Positions 46,176 to 58,140 of a DNA stretch of 64,000 nt are shown in pieces. Position numbers and translations under genes: made by a program. The DNA comes from Metallyticus violacea (lineage: Eukaryota; Arthropoda; Insecta; Mantodea; Metallyticidae). The DNA lies in contig CM060831.1 of assembly GCA_030762175.1 (NCBI GenBank), forward strand, positions 32,833,501 through 32,897,500, given 5' to 3'. Below the pieces are notes generated by a model, which was given only the letters and a program-made list of their open reading frames with translations, made no database searches and was not told the origin of the DNA. The stretch's first letter is position 1; each line of letters starts with the position of its first letter.

Positions 46176-46569
46176 TCAAATTATTCCTATCTGACTTTGA
46201 TTCCAAATCGCAATCACGTTTTTGTTGTGTAGTATGGGCGAAACGTCCTAGTACATTTATAGTAACCTGTTATTATGGTGTATTAATGAAATTGATGCAT
46301 GGATGATACTCGTGTAACAAAGGAATGTTAATAATACAAATCTACAAATTTAAAGATGGTGATACGATAGTTTTCAATTTAGAGGAGAAACTTGTGGCTT
46401 CATGTAGGTCCACGAGCGGCCTTATACCAGATAAACCATGATATGATCATAAAGGGTTTTAGAAATCGTTTTGGTTGGACAGCACTGAGCAGAAGCAACT
46501 TGTTTAAAAGAGCCCCATGAAAAAATATTCAGTACGGGATGTGTTAAAAACGCAAAACTAAGTGGGAGG

Positions 46570-47255
46570 TCCTCCATTGAGGCAAAAAATTGTGCTGGCG
46601 TCGCCGAGCCAATGTCTTAATCACCTATCAAATCAACCAGAAAACATGCCGTCGAATCAATAATACGCAACCACGTGTAAAAATATATTTGAAAATTAAA
46701 CCTTTCCGCAATGAATTAATAGATTGGAATCTTGATAGGCACATGTCTGCATGTGCCTTATCCCTTCAAGCATTTCTTACACTTACGAGGGAGAATAAAA
46801 CTATTTTTACATATGAATCGCCATTTAACATTTCAAGAAAATGAAATATCTTCTGGATCAAGAGCATTCCCTATTTTATATAAAAAAAATAATAAATCTG
46901 CAGACTCCTCCGCATGTGACGATGTGGGCGGATATAAATGCAGACTAGGTGTTTGGTCCTTGTTTCTTTCAAAGATCTATAACTCAAGAGGCATATCAAA
47001 TATCTCATTACGTCCGCAGCTGCAATCAAGAACATTATCTGTTTCCAACAAGACAGTGCACCGGCACACTTTACAGTTGTCATACATAATTGCCTCGAAG
47101 ACATTTCCAAGCAGTTCAGATAAAGCATTGTGGGGCTTCATTAAGGAGGAAATGCGACAGTGTCGATATACTAACGCCAGTTCTTTAAAGCGCCTGTCCG
47201 TACCGTCTTACAAGAAATGTCTTCGGAAATGCTCATTAATTGAACGAGAATAATG
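46570..47255 (+). mobile_element. DUF4817/Tc1-mariner-type transposase relic
   Basis: In successive plus frames: KIKPFRNELIDWNLDRHMS (normally LKPYR.QL...L...D...R), then FTYESPFNISRK (about 46805-46840; FSDE.TFH.SG.K in relatives, so the first catalytic Asp is Tyr here). Next FQQDSAPAHFTVVIHN (47042-47089; second catalytic Asp retained), and LWGFIKEEMRQCRYTN then LRKCSLIE (C-terminus). Frameshifts occur between the blocks. The PPRSPDL segment near the last catalytic residue is deleted. Relatives at 17710 and 19745 are more fragmentary. Confidence 0.75.
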
Positions 47256-47427
47256 ATGTCATGTTATTCTATGCACAGATAACAGCAAAGCTCACACTGA
47301 CATCCTGAACATATAACAGATGCATTTCTATTCATATTTCATAAATATATCTTAATAACAGGTTAATAACACTGAACAAATTATGAGTGTATGTATTACT
47401 TTCCGTGATTGTGTTTTGAAGAACGCA

Positions 47428-47428
<1 letters not shown>

Positions 47429-47513
<85 letters not shown>
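47429..47513. repeat. (AAT)n microsatellite, longest in window
   Basis: About 28 uninterrupted units. Two minus-strand frames over it encode poly-Tyr and poly-Leu and are artefacts. Confidence 0.97.
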
Positions 47514-47870
47514 TTAAATTCAAAAACATTTAGATGGCCCTCGATATACTGATGGGGAAAAATGTGGACCTTGACTGAAAAATAATTTAACCACATGGCT
47601 TAACTCATATAATGTAATAATAATAATAATTAGTTATTAAAATAGTTATGCAATAAAATAAATTAAATATTCATTTTTAGGTGATATGGTGATATGCAAG
47701 TCGGTATTTGGAAACTAAAGGTTCCAATTTGAACCTTTGGAGATTGTAAGTGATTGAAAACATTCATTTACCTAGAAATTCGAGACCAATTTATTAGCAA
47801 ATAATTGTACCTCTCTTTTATGTTTTTAATAGATTATATGGCAAATTTTTCAATGTTTTTTCTATACTAC
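47514..47870. other. AT-rich sequence, nothing identified
   Basis: A small second (AAT)n lies at 47614-47629. Confidence 0.4.
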
Positions 47871-47874
47871 AGTT

Positions 47875-48300
47875 AGGCAGCATAAACCGCAATGCTTGAC
47901 TGCCCGCCGCCAGTTCTCGCAGAACAGAGGAGATTACAATAGTTAGGTAACACTCGCCATTCAGCGTGAGGCGACTCTGTAGATCTCGGAACGCTGCGTG
48001 TGGTCATTGGAAATTGGCACCTTTCTTGGTTGAGGGCGTATTCACAGTTCAAGCGTCTTGTATTGCATAGGGGACGACACAGGTCAGTGGTCGTTAGGCC
48101 GATTTATGAAGAAGTGTCTGAAGATAGTCACGGTCAGTTATCCATCAAGGCGGCGGCGCCGACATTACGTGGGAGGTCTGTCGGAAGCTGGGACTAAAGG
48201 AGGTGTTCCCATTTCTTTCCCCTGGCGGTTTTTGGACCGGTTCGCGCGTAGGCGCCTTGTCACAGCGATATTTATGTAGCACAGGAACGGATTCGTGCTT
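47875..48300. other. GC/CpG-richer island with short frames
   Basis: Two overlapping plus-strand frames (48000-48197 and 48058-48279) are rich in Arg. Neither is recognised. The composition contrasts with the AT-rich flanks. This could be a decayed CpG-rich element or regulatory DNA. Confidence 0.25.
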
Positions 48301-48889
48301 GAGAAAGAAGACCTGCAGCCTCATTAGGCATGACTTAGAACCTTAACTTCAATTTGTAAGCGACTTTTCAGACCCTTCATCGTGAGACTGAATGAGACAT
48401 GAGTTGCGCCAATGCATAAAACTTGTTCTCTAAATATTTTCTAAATCTCTAAAATGCTATAACTGTTTTAAACACTTAAGTATTTTGTGCAAATAGTATG
48501 GGTGATCGACTGGTGACTTCAATGCACTTATTATTAAAATTTCATCACGTGTGTACTGCCTATCCGTCTTATAGGTTAATCAAGGCTTATCAGAGTCATG
48601 TTTCAAGAAACTAGTCCACTAATCTACTAGTTACTAGTTATTAGCATAATTTCACAATTTTTAATAAAACCTGTTTCACAAACATTTATTCTACAATGGT
48701 AGAATCGTAACATTTTGTCATCAGTCAATTGTCAAAATTGCCAGTGTAGCTACTGTATCCGCGTCGAGAAGGCTGTTTAGGGGATATTTATTATTCCGGG
48801 GACTGTTTGTTTGTTGTTGCGATTTTGTTTACGCGACATGTATTTTAAATCGTATATTCAAGCAAAGAAATAGTATTATTATATCTACC

Positions 48890-49130
48890 ATATCAAAAAT
48901 AATCTCTTGTGTTTAAAGCAAAGTAACGCGCTGCATTTAATTAATGAACATAAAGAAGTATTGCTTGAGTAATTCTCCGCAAAATTACTAAGAAAGACAA
49001 AGCTGAAATATGGGAAATAATAACGCAAATTATGAAAGCGTTGGGGTTAATTACATCGGAGAAAGATTACGCATATGTGAGGGACAAGTTTTGACCAAAC
49101 ATCAAGAAAGTTAATGGTAAGTGTTTTTAT
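48890..49130 (+). mobile_element. MADF/SANT-like domain fragment
   Basis: Plus-strand frames give LHLINEHKEVLL, then (shifted) KDKAEIWEIITQIMKALG, then SEKDYAYVRDKF, a stop, and PNIKKVNGK. The pattern L...I.....L......K...W..I...M...G...S..DC.....N.....Y is that of Myb/SANT or MADF domains carried by many insect transposons. A frameshift and an in-frame TGA where a Trp codon is expected show decay. It ends at GGTAAGT (about 49114), a possible donor. Confidence 0.4.
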
Positions 49131-49735
49131 TTCATACTCATATTCGCAATGAATATTATTATCTACAAATAATGATATAAGAAGCTCAATTTCTATTGTA
49201 TGTTTTTCATACGAAATATAGATAATTCAAGAAGTGCAGGAATGGGTAGTGAGTTTGAGATTACATAAATAACTCTTAATGACCTTTATAATTAAAATGC
49301 ATCGAGCATAATTGATAGAAGCAATAGCAATAGCAATAGCTTTTCCCCATAATTTTTATTTAATTTAATTCTTGTTCGGGAATAAACACATTCATAACTG
49401 GCATTACTTTTACAAACGAGTTTCTGTATAAAGTATCAATATAGACAACTAGTGTAAGTGTTGGGGTTGGTAACTATGGCATTCTACTTCGTTGTTGGTG
49501 CTTTATTTGTGCTGCGATGTTCGATTGTCACTGTTGATGTTGTTATCAGTAACTGTATGTGCTACTTGCAATTACTCGAATTGCAAATTAATCACAGAGC
49601 AGCGAGTTTTCGCGTTATAACGCTGATGGAAACAGTAAAAATACAGAGACACTGATAATAAACGTTGAATAGAAATTATATGCTGTTCAAACGCCAATTC
49701 AAGCTATACAAAATTTGAACATAGCATTTGAACAA
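49131..49735. other. No feature identified
   Basis: An imperfect (AGCAAT)3 run lies at 49320-49340. The frame 49458-49655 has no domain. Confidence 0.35.
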
Positions 49736-49737
49736 AC

Positions 49738-50160
49738 AGAATATGTGACTCAGGCGATAGTGCTCGGGACTCGCATTTGAGTTCAAGTCTCTTGGGGCTG
49801 ACCATTCTGACCGTGGGGTTTTCGAAGTATCTCCTGTCCCTTAAGCAAATGCTGAAGTGAATATTTTCCGTAAAATTTCCGTTCTTCCCTTCCATTCCAT
49901 ATCATTTCATTCCGTTTGTTCTATCAGAAAGTGCCAGGGTGAGGTGGGATGGTGCGGCGCAACAGTGAGTTGCGCTTTGGAAAGAATTTAGCTCCGGTAT
50001 CTGGTATGGCCGACCGGTGTGTTCCTCGCCTCACCCCATCCTCCCAGAGGTGCCCTCATAGGCGTAAGCACAAATGGTCAGACGCGGCAAACGAGTGGGG
50101 ACTCGCTGATAGGAAAAACCCCGCGCCGCTGGGGAAAGCATTACTGATCCCACTATAGTT
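49738..50160 (+). mobile_element. tRNA-derived repeat, family D-like, with GC-rich 3' body
   Basis: GACTCAGGCGATAGTGC (A-box-like) and GAGTTCAAGTCTC (B box, 49779) are followed by ACCGTGGGGTTTTCG and CTTAAGCAAATGCTG, in the same order as the element at 7731. A GC-rich part (49930-50150) follows with no parallel elsewhere in the window. Whether it belongs to the same element is unclear. Confidence 0.5.
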
Positions 50161-50616
50161 TAGAGGTGAGGTATTTAAAATAAGTAATTTCATGAAAGGG
50201 TTCGCCGCCATGATACAACAGAATGGCTATGCAGATCATGGGATTGATCGATAAACCATGTGCCTGGTCCTTTGATGAAGCTTTTGCTCAGAAACCACGT
50301 ATTCTAAATCACTTGCAACAACTTATTGAACAATCATTCCATAATTGGGATATGAATCTTCATTTATGTTTTGCCATCTGTAAATCGTACCGGAAAGTTG
50401 TGAATTGTGTTTTCCATTACGAAGAAACTTCATGAAGAAATATACAATAAACGATTAAGAAAATTGTAGTTCTTCGTTAAAAGTTTAAGGAAGCCCACTT
50501 TTATCTCATGTTGTACTTTCGCGAGAGGGAAGAAAATGAATGGGAAACAGTCGATGCACCACTAGCGCGTGAAACGCTTGGCTGATTTGCCATGTATTAT
50601 TATTTTGTTTACCGTC
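50161..50616. other. No gene identified
   Basis: The 70-codon frame 50223-50435 has no recognised domain. Confidence 0.35.
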
Positions 50617-50628
50617 AATGCTAGATAT

Positions 50629-50919
50629 TTTTTTTTTTTGAGTAGTGTTTAACGCCCGTTTTCACTACTGAGGCACCACAGGCGGTGGACACTGGTGATA
50701 CATGAGATGAAATGATAAATTGGGAAAGGATATTTTTTTTTTTAAGGAAGGAAGCGTTCCAGGCCTAAGTTTAGGTACCTCCCCGGCATTTGCCAGTTAT
50801 GAACCCTGAGGAAAACCTGGAAAAAACCCCAGTCAGGGAGGACGGTCCTGGCGGGATTCGAACCGCAGACCTCCCGCTCACGAGTCCGTGCCTTAACGAC
50901 CTCGGCCACCCGTGGCGGT
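50629..50919 (-). mobile_element. SINE family A, intact copy with perfect target-site duplication
   Basis: The best-preserved family A copy. The tail is T-rich on this strand (50628-50639), then TTTAACGCCCGTTTTCACTA. The B box complement is GGATTCGAACC (about 50855). The 5' end GGCCACCCGTGGCGG sits at 50904-50918. It is bounded by identical 12-mers AATGCTAGATAT at 50617-50628 and 50920-50931. The perfect duplication and near-consensus body suggest it is among the younger insertions here. Confidence 0.96.
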
Positions 50920-50931
50920 AATGCTAGATAT

Positions 50932-51301
50932 ACCTTGATTAAAAATGTATTATGCTGTTTAAGCTAACTTTAGCAAAAGAGATAAAATCATCAACGCAAA
51001 TGTAGTCAGCAACATGGTGTGGTGGTAAGTAAATCTGACTCTCATTCCCAAAAGTTCTGAATGCTACGTTCCTTTTAATTGTGTTATTAAAAAGGATCAC
51101 AGATAATCTCAATTGAGTAGTCACCTTCCTGTAACATTTCCAAACTTTTTATTGTGTGTTTAACAAAAGAGAGTCCTTTGATGGTTCGTAGTGTCAGACA
51201 ATCCAACCCGGAAATTAGCCAATAAATAAAGACAAGAAAAAGAAAGGAAAAAAAAAAACCTAATCATGTTGGCTACCATCTTATACGTAAGGCATAATCT
51301 C
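50932..51301. other. No feature identified
   Basis: Mostly AT-rich, with a poly-A run (51247-51259). Confidence 0.4.
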
Positions 51302-51311
51302 GTGAATTGGG

Positions 51312-51577
51312 TCGATCCTACTAAGATCGCGGGTTCAATCCCGATCAGGATCGATGGATTTTTTCGCGCCTAAAATCCCAAGTATGGCTTCCTTCGGAAG
51401 GGAAGTAGGACTGTGGGTCCCGTGTTGTGGATTTGCGTCATTTAAAAGAGCCTCAAGCCTGAAAGAAGAGGCCTCTGAGCAAAATTAACGGACATTTCAT
51501 GCCCTGAATGGACTGAGACGTTGATCACCTGAGATGTTAAAGAGCGTTCGTAAATAAACCAAATCAACAAACAAATA
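51312..51577 (+). mobile_element. SINE family B, 5'-truncated in the tRNA head
   Basis: The copy starts within the tRNA-like region. The A box is missing but the B box GGTTCAATCCC (about 51332) and the full body remain. The flanks GTGAATTGGG (51302-51311) and GTGAATGGG (51578-51586) form a target-site duplication with one lost base. The truncation therefore happened at insertion. Confidence 0.85.
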
Positions 51578-53030
51578 GTGAATGGGAAGTTCGGTTGTAA
51601 TTCCTGAGAGAGCTCACTTGCTCACTAAAAACTTTTATTGACATTATCATAATAGTGGGAATGTAATTTTTCAGAAGCCTGAACACTGTGAATATCGTTT
51701 TAGCAGGAGAGCTAATACTCATATTCTGCGCTGTATAATAACACTTTTCTCGTGATTTAAGTTTTGTAATACACGCAGATGCGTTCATTATCATAATTAA
51801 AATGCATAATTCCATTATGATATATTAAAAGCTTTTCAGCTCTCGACGGACATAAAATAACGGTTACAAATTCCATCGGGCACTGGTACGCATCACCAAT
51901 TTTTAAAATTATTTCTCTTTGTAGATTAATTTAAATTAATATGAAACAACTCTTGCATTTGTTATGCAAAAATATAAACTTGTTGCATGCGCTAGTGCTT
52001 CGACATGCATCAACGCAGCATTTGCCTTAGACGATCCACCTGATATAGCAATTAAGTAAGTCACGAATCTCTTTATGACACTTAAATAACCACCTCAAAA
52101 CTAATATATATCTCTTTAACTAACTCTCTCTTCTAGCACTATCAGCCTACATTCTTTAAAAATGGTTTTTAAGATACCGGGGTGTAGGTGGAAAAAGCAG
52201 TGGTTATATGAAACACATATTAATTGTAAATCTGATTAGCATATTTTATATTAGCATATTTTACTCTATAATATATTCTGTTGATATACTTCGATGAATT
52301 CGGGCTGGCGTACTTAGGCAGAGGTGCCCTAACACTATGTCCAAACACTACTACTGCTACTTCTTGACTGTCTCCAAGCCAAGCTTTCAAAGTCTAGACA
52401 CGCTTCCTTATATTCTTAAAATCTACCTCACTCCGTCCCCTTTCTTATCTTACTTAATTAACCTTTTAAAACAAGCTGTCTCACCCACTGTTGTTGACAA
52501 TCACTCTATAACACGCTGACAATGCTACTACATAGTCAGAGCCTCATTATTAGTACGAATTGTATAATCGCCACAGTATTAAGATCCTAGAAGCATGTGC
52601 CATCCATTTGTTTGGGCCTTGGCTTTATCTAGGAGTGATATTGGCAATCGGCAACCGAGCGGGTGTCGCATATACCTCTACAGTTAAGAATATTGCTGAA
52701 GTCTTTGGTGAGAGTGACGCGCTGGAGCTCAAGTTTAGAAGAAAGAGTCTATAAATCAAATCCGCGAACGTAAAACTGCGAAACAATAAAGAGATTTAAT
52801 AGTCAGTATTTCAGGCTGAATAATATTTTGTTTAGACGCTCTAATGCTTAACTTGCAAGAACGCAAACATTTTCCACATTTTTTTCGAAGTGATAAGTGG
52901 TTTAGGCGCATTAATAATGTTTAAAAAAAAGTCTTACTAATTTAGCTTTGACAGTATGGGTATCGATATGCTATGATTTAAAGAAAAAGTAATATATGTC
53001 TATTTTATCGATCGCCGACTAAGACTAGGA
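51578..53030. other. No gene identified
   Basis: Short frames (51564-51815 minus, 52337-52519 and 52560-52754 plus) have no recognised domain. Confidence 0.35.
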
Positions 53031-53040
53031 TGGAACATTT

Positions 53041-53392
53041 GTTACCATGGACGACAAGCAACCTTAGCATCAACCATGCATTGAACTCTCTTTAGCGTTC
53101 GGAAGTAAACAACAGCAGTCATAGAGACACAAACTATAACGTCCTCTTTTGATGTCAAGTACTGTATTCTAACTCGTCCGGTTCATGCGGATATCTCTTC
53201 TTTGAATGAATTGTTCCATGGCATTTTTCTACCATGGTCGCAAAGTTGCCTTAAAATCAACCATGCAGTGTAGTTACCGTTAACTCTGCCTAACATTCCA
53301 ATGTAAACAATGGCGGGTTTGGCATGCATCCATAAACTCTAACACCTTCCCTTGCGCTGATATCTTTATTTTCGAAAGAATTGTTCCATATC
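53041..53392. repeat. Diverged tandem duplication, units of about 160-180 bp
   Basis: Unit 1 (about 53041-53220) and unit 2 (about 53230-53392) share the same ordered words: TACCATGG, ATCAACCATGCA, AACTCT, (T)AACATT/AGCGTT, GTAAACAA, ATAAACTCTAAC/ACTATAACG, GATATCT and GAATTGTTCCAT. Many substitutions and short gaps separate them, so the duplication is old. No coding sense was seen. Confidence 0.75.
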
Positions 53393-55142
53393 TAAGTATT
53401 ACTTACCGGCCTTGAACGGACCAGTATAGCGTGCACTCGACTGGGATCACTGCGTGGCCCAAACAAATATATGAGCAGTATAAATAAACTTACTTAATTT
53501 TAAAAACATGCTGCTAATATTTTTAACCACCAAGTCTCCAATCGCTTATAGCGCAACTTGTAGTGCATATTGATATTGGCTGGTAATGTCCCTCAAAACC
53601 ATCTATTCTCTGTCTAATGAATGCTAAAAGCAATGCTAGCAAATGCACATGGTTAGATCACAGCACATACATAATATTTCTTCACCTTTGTAAATAGTTC
53701 AGAAAGTTAAGCCTGTTATTAAAGTTATTACTGTATAAAAGATCATTAAATAGTTGTAAGAAAACTTCTAAGCAGTATACATTATAATTGTGATGTGAAG
53801 CTACTCTACTGATAACAATAGAGAGATGTTCGCTTCAATGTACAAGTTTATTCCCTATACTGCTGTCCATGTCCATTCCTAATATCTTTTCTCTTCCTCT
53901 TCCCCGCTGTTCACTCCAACATGAGCTCGAAAGGATATGCTTGTGGACAGTACAAATCACCTTTCGGTAGTAAAAGTATAATAATCTCAGCGCTCCCTGT
54001 GTATGTATTTTGCATATGTATTATTCAGCAGAATAAACTTAGCATAATGTTTCCAAACTATTCTATCCATAACCAGAGGTGCTAGTGTTGATGGTATTCA
54101 AGGCGCATTACATAATTTGGAGGGACTATAATCACGGCCCTTTTTAACAGATAAGATGCTCTTATTAATTTAAGTTCACAGCTGTAAGAAATGGACTATT
54201 AAAACATTGAACAAAATGGTCATCCGTTTTTGTGTCAACGAAATGTTTGCTATGAATTTGCTTTTCTTCTCCTAACGGGGCTCTCAATTTCGGACCATTT
54301 TGAAAAGTTTCGGAAGTCGCCGTAATGTACATAAGGGGCCTACCGGCTGCGCAATAGCGTGAGGTTAGGTAAAAGAGCAACTGCAATTACCAATGCTCGT
54401 ACCAAGGTAGGTACCAATGCTCGTCTAAGGCTAAAGGCAAAAATCAGGTTGGGAAAAGCTGGAACCATGCAGCTGTATGGAATTCATTACAAATTTAGAT
54501 TGTCTTCCAAGAGAGGTTGAGTATTTTTGACATGACAATGGCGTTGTCTGTGCTTGTTATCGCAGGGCTAGGAACAATAACAAGCCTCTAACAATCTGCC
54601 ATCCCCATGAGTGGCATTGCTAGACGCCAGTCTCATCGATTCCGCAATCGTTCTTTCCTCCTAGTCTCATTTGGAGATCATTTCGTTACTTTAGTCTTTT
54701 TTTCTCTTCTTTCTACCATTGGTTCCACTTGATAAGTTTTGAAAGCAAACTTAGGACCTCTTGTGTCTTTATAGCAGAATTTTTAGTTTGTTTCGCATTT
54801 TACAATTTCGTGCAGTTTTTACACATATAAAACCAGTTTAAATTTGTGGCTATCCCTCAAGCATTGCCTCTGGTTAATTTCAAGATATGCACGATTAGTG
54901 TAATTAAAAGGCAATTTCAAAAATACTAATGTGTATGTTTATTATTATAACAATTATCTGTTTAGTGACCTTTGAACTCATAAAATTATCTCGGTAAGCT
55001 TTGATTATTACGATGAATACTGTAGACCAAGGCTGTCCAACGTTCGTTTGTATTCGCACACATTGCATGATAACTTCGGGTACGCCGGTGTCATGTTACG
55101 TTTCCGCTACTTCGACACTACTGCTACCGATATTACGACGAC

Positions 55143-55144
<2 letters not shown>
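53393..55144. other. No gene identified
   Basis: Contains a short near-duplicate TACCAATGCTCGT (54388-54400 and 54413-54425). The minus frame 54165-54386 has no domain. Confidence 0.35.
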
Positions 55145-55176
<32 letters not shown>

Positions 55177-55177
55177 T
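55145..55177. repeat. (AAT)n microsatellite
   Basis: About eleven units. Confidence 0.95.
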
Positions 55178-55555
55178 ACAATTATGATTTATAATAATGG
55201 CAAGAAACATTCCTATTGTCAGACTGTTGTAAATCGTTTGTTAATTGTTTGCGGCACAGTTTTGTCATGATTAAGGTTACTCTGATTGCAAATTGGATGT
55301 CCTAAGGTCGCCTTGGTGAAACTTGGTCATGGTAGGTACATTGGCACTGCAATAAAGTGAATAATAAGGAAGTGGCCTGTTTTTCAGAATAAAAGTGCCG
55401 CTATAACAATTTTCCTAAGCTTGAGGACGATGCTTTTAAAACGAAGAGTAAAAATCTTTATTATAATAAACTGTTAATTAAAATTAAACTGTAAATTAGT
55501 TGCGAAGGATGCCATAAAAGGACATGGTGCACGCGGGTGCCTCGTTAGACAGGAC

Positions 55556-55615
55556 TTTTTTTTTTTGAGTAGTGTTTAACTCCCGTTTTCACTACTGAGG
55601 CACCACAGGCGGTTG
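55556..55615 (-). mobile_element. SINE family A, 5'-truncated copy
   Basis: Only the 3'-most ~50 bases of family A plus the oligo-A tail (T-run 55556-55566) are present. The flanks GACAGGACT (55548-55556) and GACAGGGCT (55616-55624) form a 9-bp target-site duplication with one change. It therefore inserted already truncated. Confidence 0.8.
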
Positions 55616-55624
55616 GACAGGGCT

Positions 55625-56395
55625 GCTGTGGACATTCTCTCTATAGGCTATGAAGAGTTTCTGAGGTGATCGTGCTGTACTTGTCCTACAAAAGGAATTG
55701 TTATTTTCATCTTATATCCTCTCAATTGAATGTGTTTCTTATAACTAGAGTTATATCTTGGATCATTGCATAAAGCGAGCCTCAGATGGGATGGCATTGC
55801 AGTGCTCTTGTGCTATTTTCTCCTGTCTCACATACTCGCGGTTCCTGATTTTTCTCTACAACTTGTGAATTAATGGGTATAATTTATTTAAATTTGTCAT
55901 GAAAATACTTTTATGTATCAGAAATATCTTTAGGGAAGGGCACGAATAGCACATACCATGTACGGAGCATGCCCGTAATGGAATACTGCGTCATTGTCCT
56001 TGCCAGAAGTGTGAACACCTGAGGAAGGATTCCAGACCCTTCAGAAGTTCTGGGTGAGCGGTGCGGATTCCGAAACACCAGTGATCGTTTTGATGTTCTG
56101 GAAATGCACGCAAGTTGTATTTCGGGGAGACGTTTGGAAGTTTGAGCTCAATATGACAGTTTTTGTCGGTGAGTACTTCAATCTCTCGGGCTAGCTATAT
56201 ATAGAGTTGATTGATTGCTACATTAGGTCAATTTGGAGCGGGCCAGGAGTAAGCGGAGCATGCAGTACAGTATGGCGATCAGAAGAAGGCGAGGGGGGCT
56301 TGAACTGTTTAAGAGAGTGTGTGTGGGACAGCATGCTGTCACCCCTCAGACTCATAACTTGCAAGCCCGCTGGACTTCTAGCTATAGGCGAGTAT

Positions 56396-56398
<3 letters not shown>
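55625..56398. other. No gene identified
   Basis: The frame 56207-56458 runs into a (TA)n repeat and shows no domain. Confidence 0.35.

Positions 56399-56431
<33 letters not shown>
56399..56431. repeat. (TA)n microsatellite
   Basis: About 16 uninterrupted TA units. Confidence 0.95.
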
Positions 56432-56433
<2 letters not shown>

Positions 56434-57404
56434 ATTTATCGGCACTAGCATACGCTAACATAGTGAGGAAAGTAAACGATTTTTTATGCAGCACATTCCT
56501 CTCGCTTGCCTTCTTCGATCACCAGAGAGAGTTGCAATTTATCATTTTGCGGCTCACACTGCAAAAGTGGCATTTAATGGTTGTATTTGGTATTGGCATT
56601 GTTCCTCATTTGCATTATCTCAGACCAGGGTTCAGATGCTATTTTGAGCTTAAAAATCACGTGTTCTGTTTTCTCGAGAGGAATTTTTTCAGGGCTGCCC
56701 AGGCCTATAGCAGTAGTTGCATATCTTGAAAGTGTATATGCACTTCACCATGTGAAATACGCTGCAGTCACGATTCTGCAGGACAGAACGTTTTTCTAAT
56801 GGCCAGTCTTTTCTGGGAACCAATTACCCATACTCTGTGTTTACAGCTTCAACAACACTGTGTACTCGCCGCAAATTGTTGTGACCTTTAGCTGCATAAT
56901 GGTGCTTGTGTGCAGTGAATCTACCACAACTCCCTAGTGTCATCTAGCGGCTATGTTTCTGCTTGTGCAGAACAAATTATGAAAATATCATAATAGTGGT
57001 TTTTATAATTGCTCTTTAAACTCGTATAATAATAGGCTTAGAATAGGTACATTTAAATAAACCAAATATCGCATGTCCTCTAAATATGTGATTATTGAAT
57101 ATAATGAACGGCAGTGTATATTAAATTACATTACAATTAAATTTTTATATTATCATATAAAATTATGGTTCATTTAAAAATACTTTGAGATACTTTTTCA
57201 ATGAACAATAGAGATTTTTCAAAGAACTGCTTTAAATAAGACTGTTTTACATAAACGCTGAATATCGTCAGGGAATAATTAAATAGTTTGGAAAAGTCAT
57301 AACGAAATCCTAAAGCTATTGATATTTATACCTGTTTTTATTTTGTTTAATATAGGTATAAAAGTTATGTGTTTAGTTCTCTTTTGGCTGTCTCTAGTAC
57401 CACG
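56432..57404. other. No gene identified
   Basis: Two overlapping plus-strand frames (56463-56729 and 56581-56799) have no recognised domain. A CTCF-like word lies at 56935-56950. Confidence 0.35.
56935..56950 (-). promoter_or_regulatory. CTCF-like motif
   Basis: The complement CCGCTAGATGACACTA differs from the word at 32005-32020 at one position. It agrees with CCASYAGRKGGCRS at 12 of 14 positions by eye. Function is not shown. Confidence 0.25.
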
Positions 57405-57444
57405 CCTATTGTAACATACCATACCATATCTATCGTGTATTTAC

Positions 57445-57731
57445 TTGGTTTCTATATGGACGCTTTTTAACATTTCAGGTCTTTAGTGTTCTATCAAATT
57501 CAGGGCTTGAAACGGCCTATAAATTTTGCTCAGAGGCACCTTCTTTCAGGCTTGCTGTCCTTTTACACTCTGGAAATCCACAACATGGGACCCAAGGCTT
57601 TACCTCCCTTCTTAAAGAATCCATACTTAAGATTTTTATGCCCGAGAAATCCACCAACCCTGGCGGGATTGAATCCGCGATTTTGGGTCTACGAGGCGAG
57701 TGTCGCTACTACTAGACCACCAGGACCGACC
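57445..57731 (-). mobile_element. SINE family B, full-length copy
   Basis: Antisense and moderately diverged. The tail side is TGGACGCTTTTTAACATTTC, the B box complement GGATTGAATCC near 57666, and the 5' end GACCACCAGGACCG near 57714. The word CCTATTGT occurs at 57405-57412 and again at 57732-57739. It would fit a target-site duplication if the element tail is about 30 bases longer than drawn. Confidence 0.88.
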
Positions 57732-57739
57732 CCTATTGT

Positions 57740-58140
57740 GAAAACAATTACAGGAGTGCATATGAAGAAAATGTAATTTTTTTAATGAAGATTGTTATTG
57801 GTAGCGAGCATCACTGAAAACAATATCAGCCATTGTTCAGTATCATTCAAATCGAATTTGATAGCGTACATACCCTTTGAAGGTTTTATACTCTAACATG
57901 GAAATTTGAAACCATAGATTCTGGGTTCCATATCATATGTCAGGTCCTTCAATAAAAACGAAAATATTTCGGCACTTTTCATGAGTACTCTGTATATTGA
58001 ATGCATTTTTATCAAATTTTTAGTAATGTCATTGTATAAATACATTCCACACTACTATTGATGGCAGTAATGATGCAGATTCGGTAAACCTTTATCCATA
58101 GTCCTATCCTCTTTTATCCCAGCATGTCAACTGTCCACTT
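57740..58140. other. No feature identified
   Basis: AT-rich sequence between a SINE and a LINE fragment. Confidence 0.4.

Noticed and set aside
46732..47253. 173-codon plus-strand frame as an intact gene
   Set aside because: Only its end matches the transposase; the QQDSAPAHF block lies in another frame. It is a mixture of frames over a decayed element.
47332..47596. Poly-Tyr and poly-Leu minus-strand frames
   Set aside because: They are translations of the (AAT)n microsatellite at 47429-47513.
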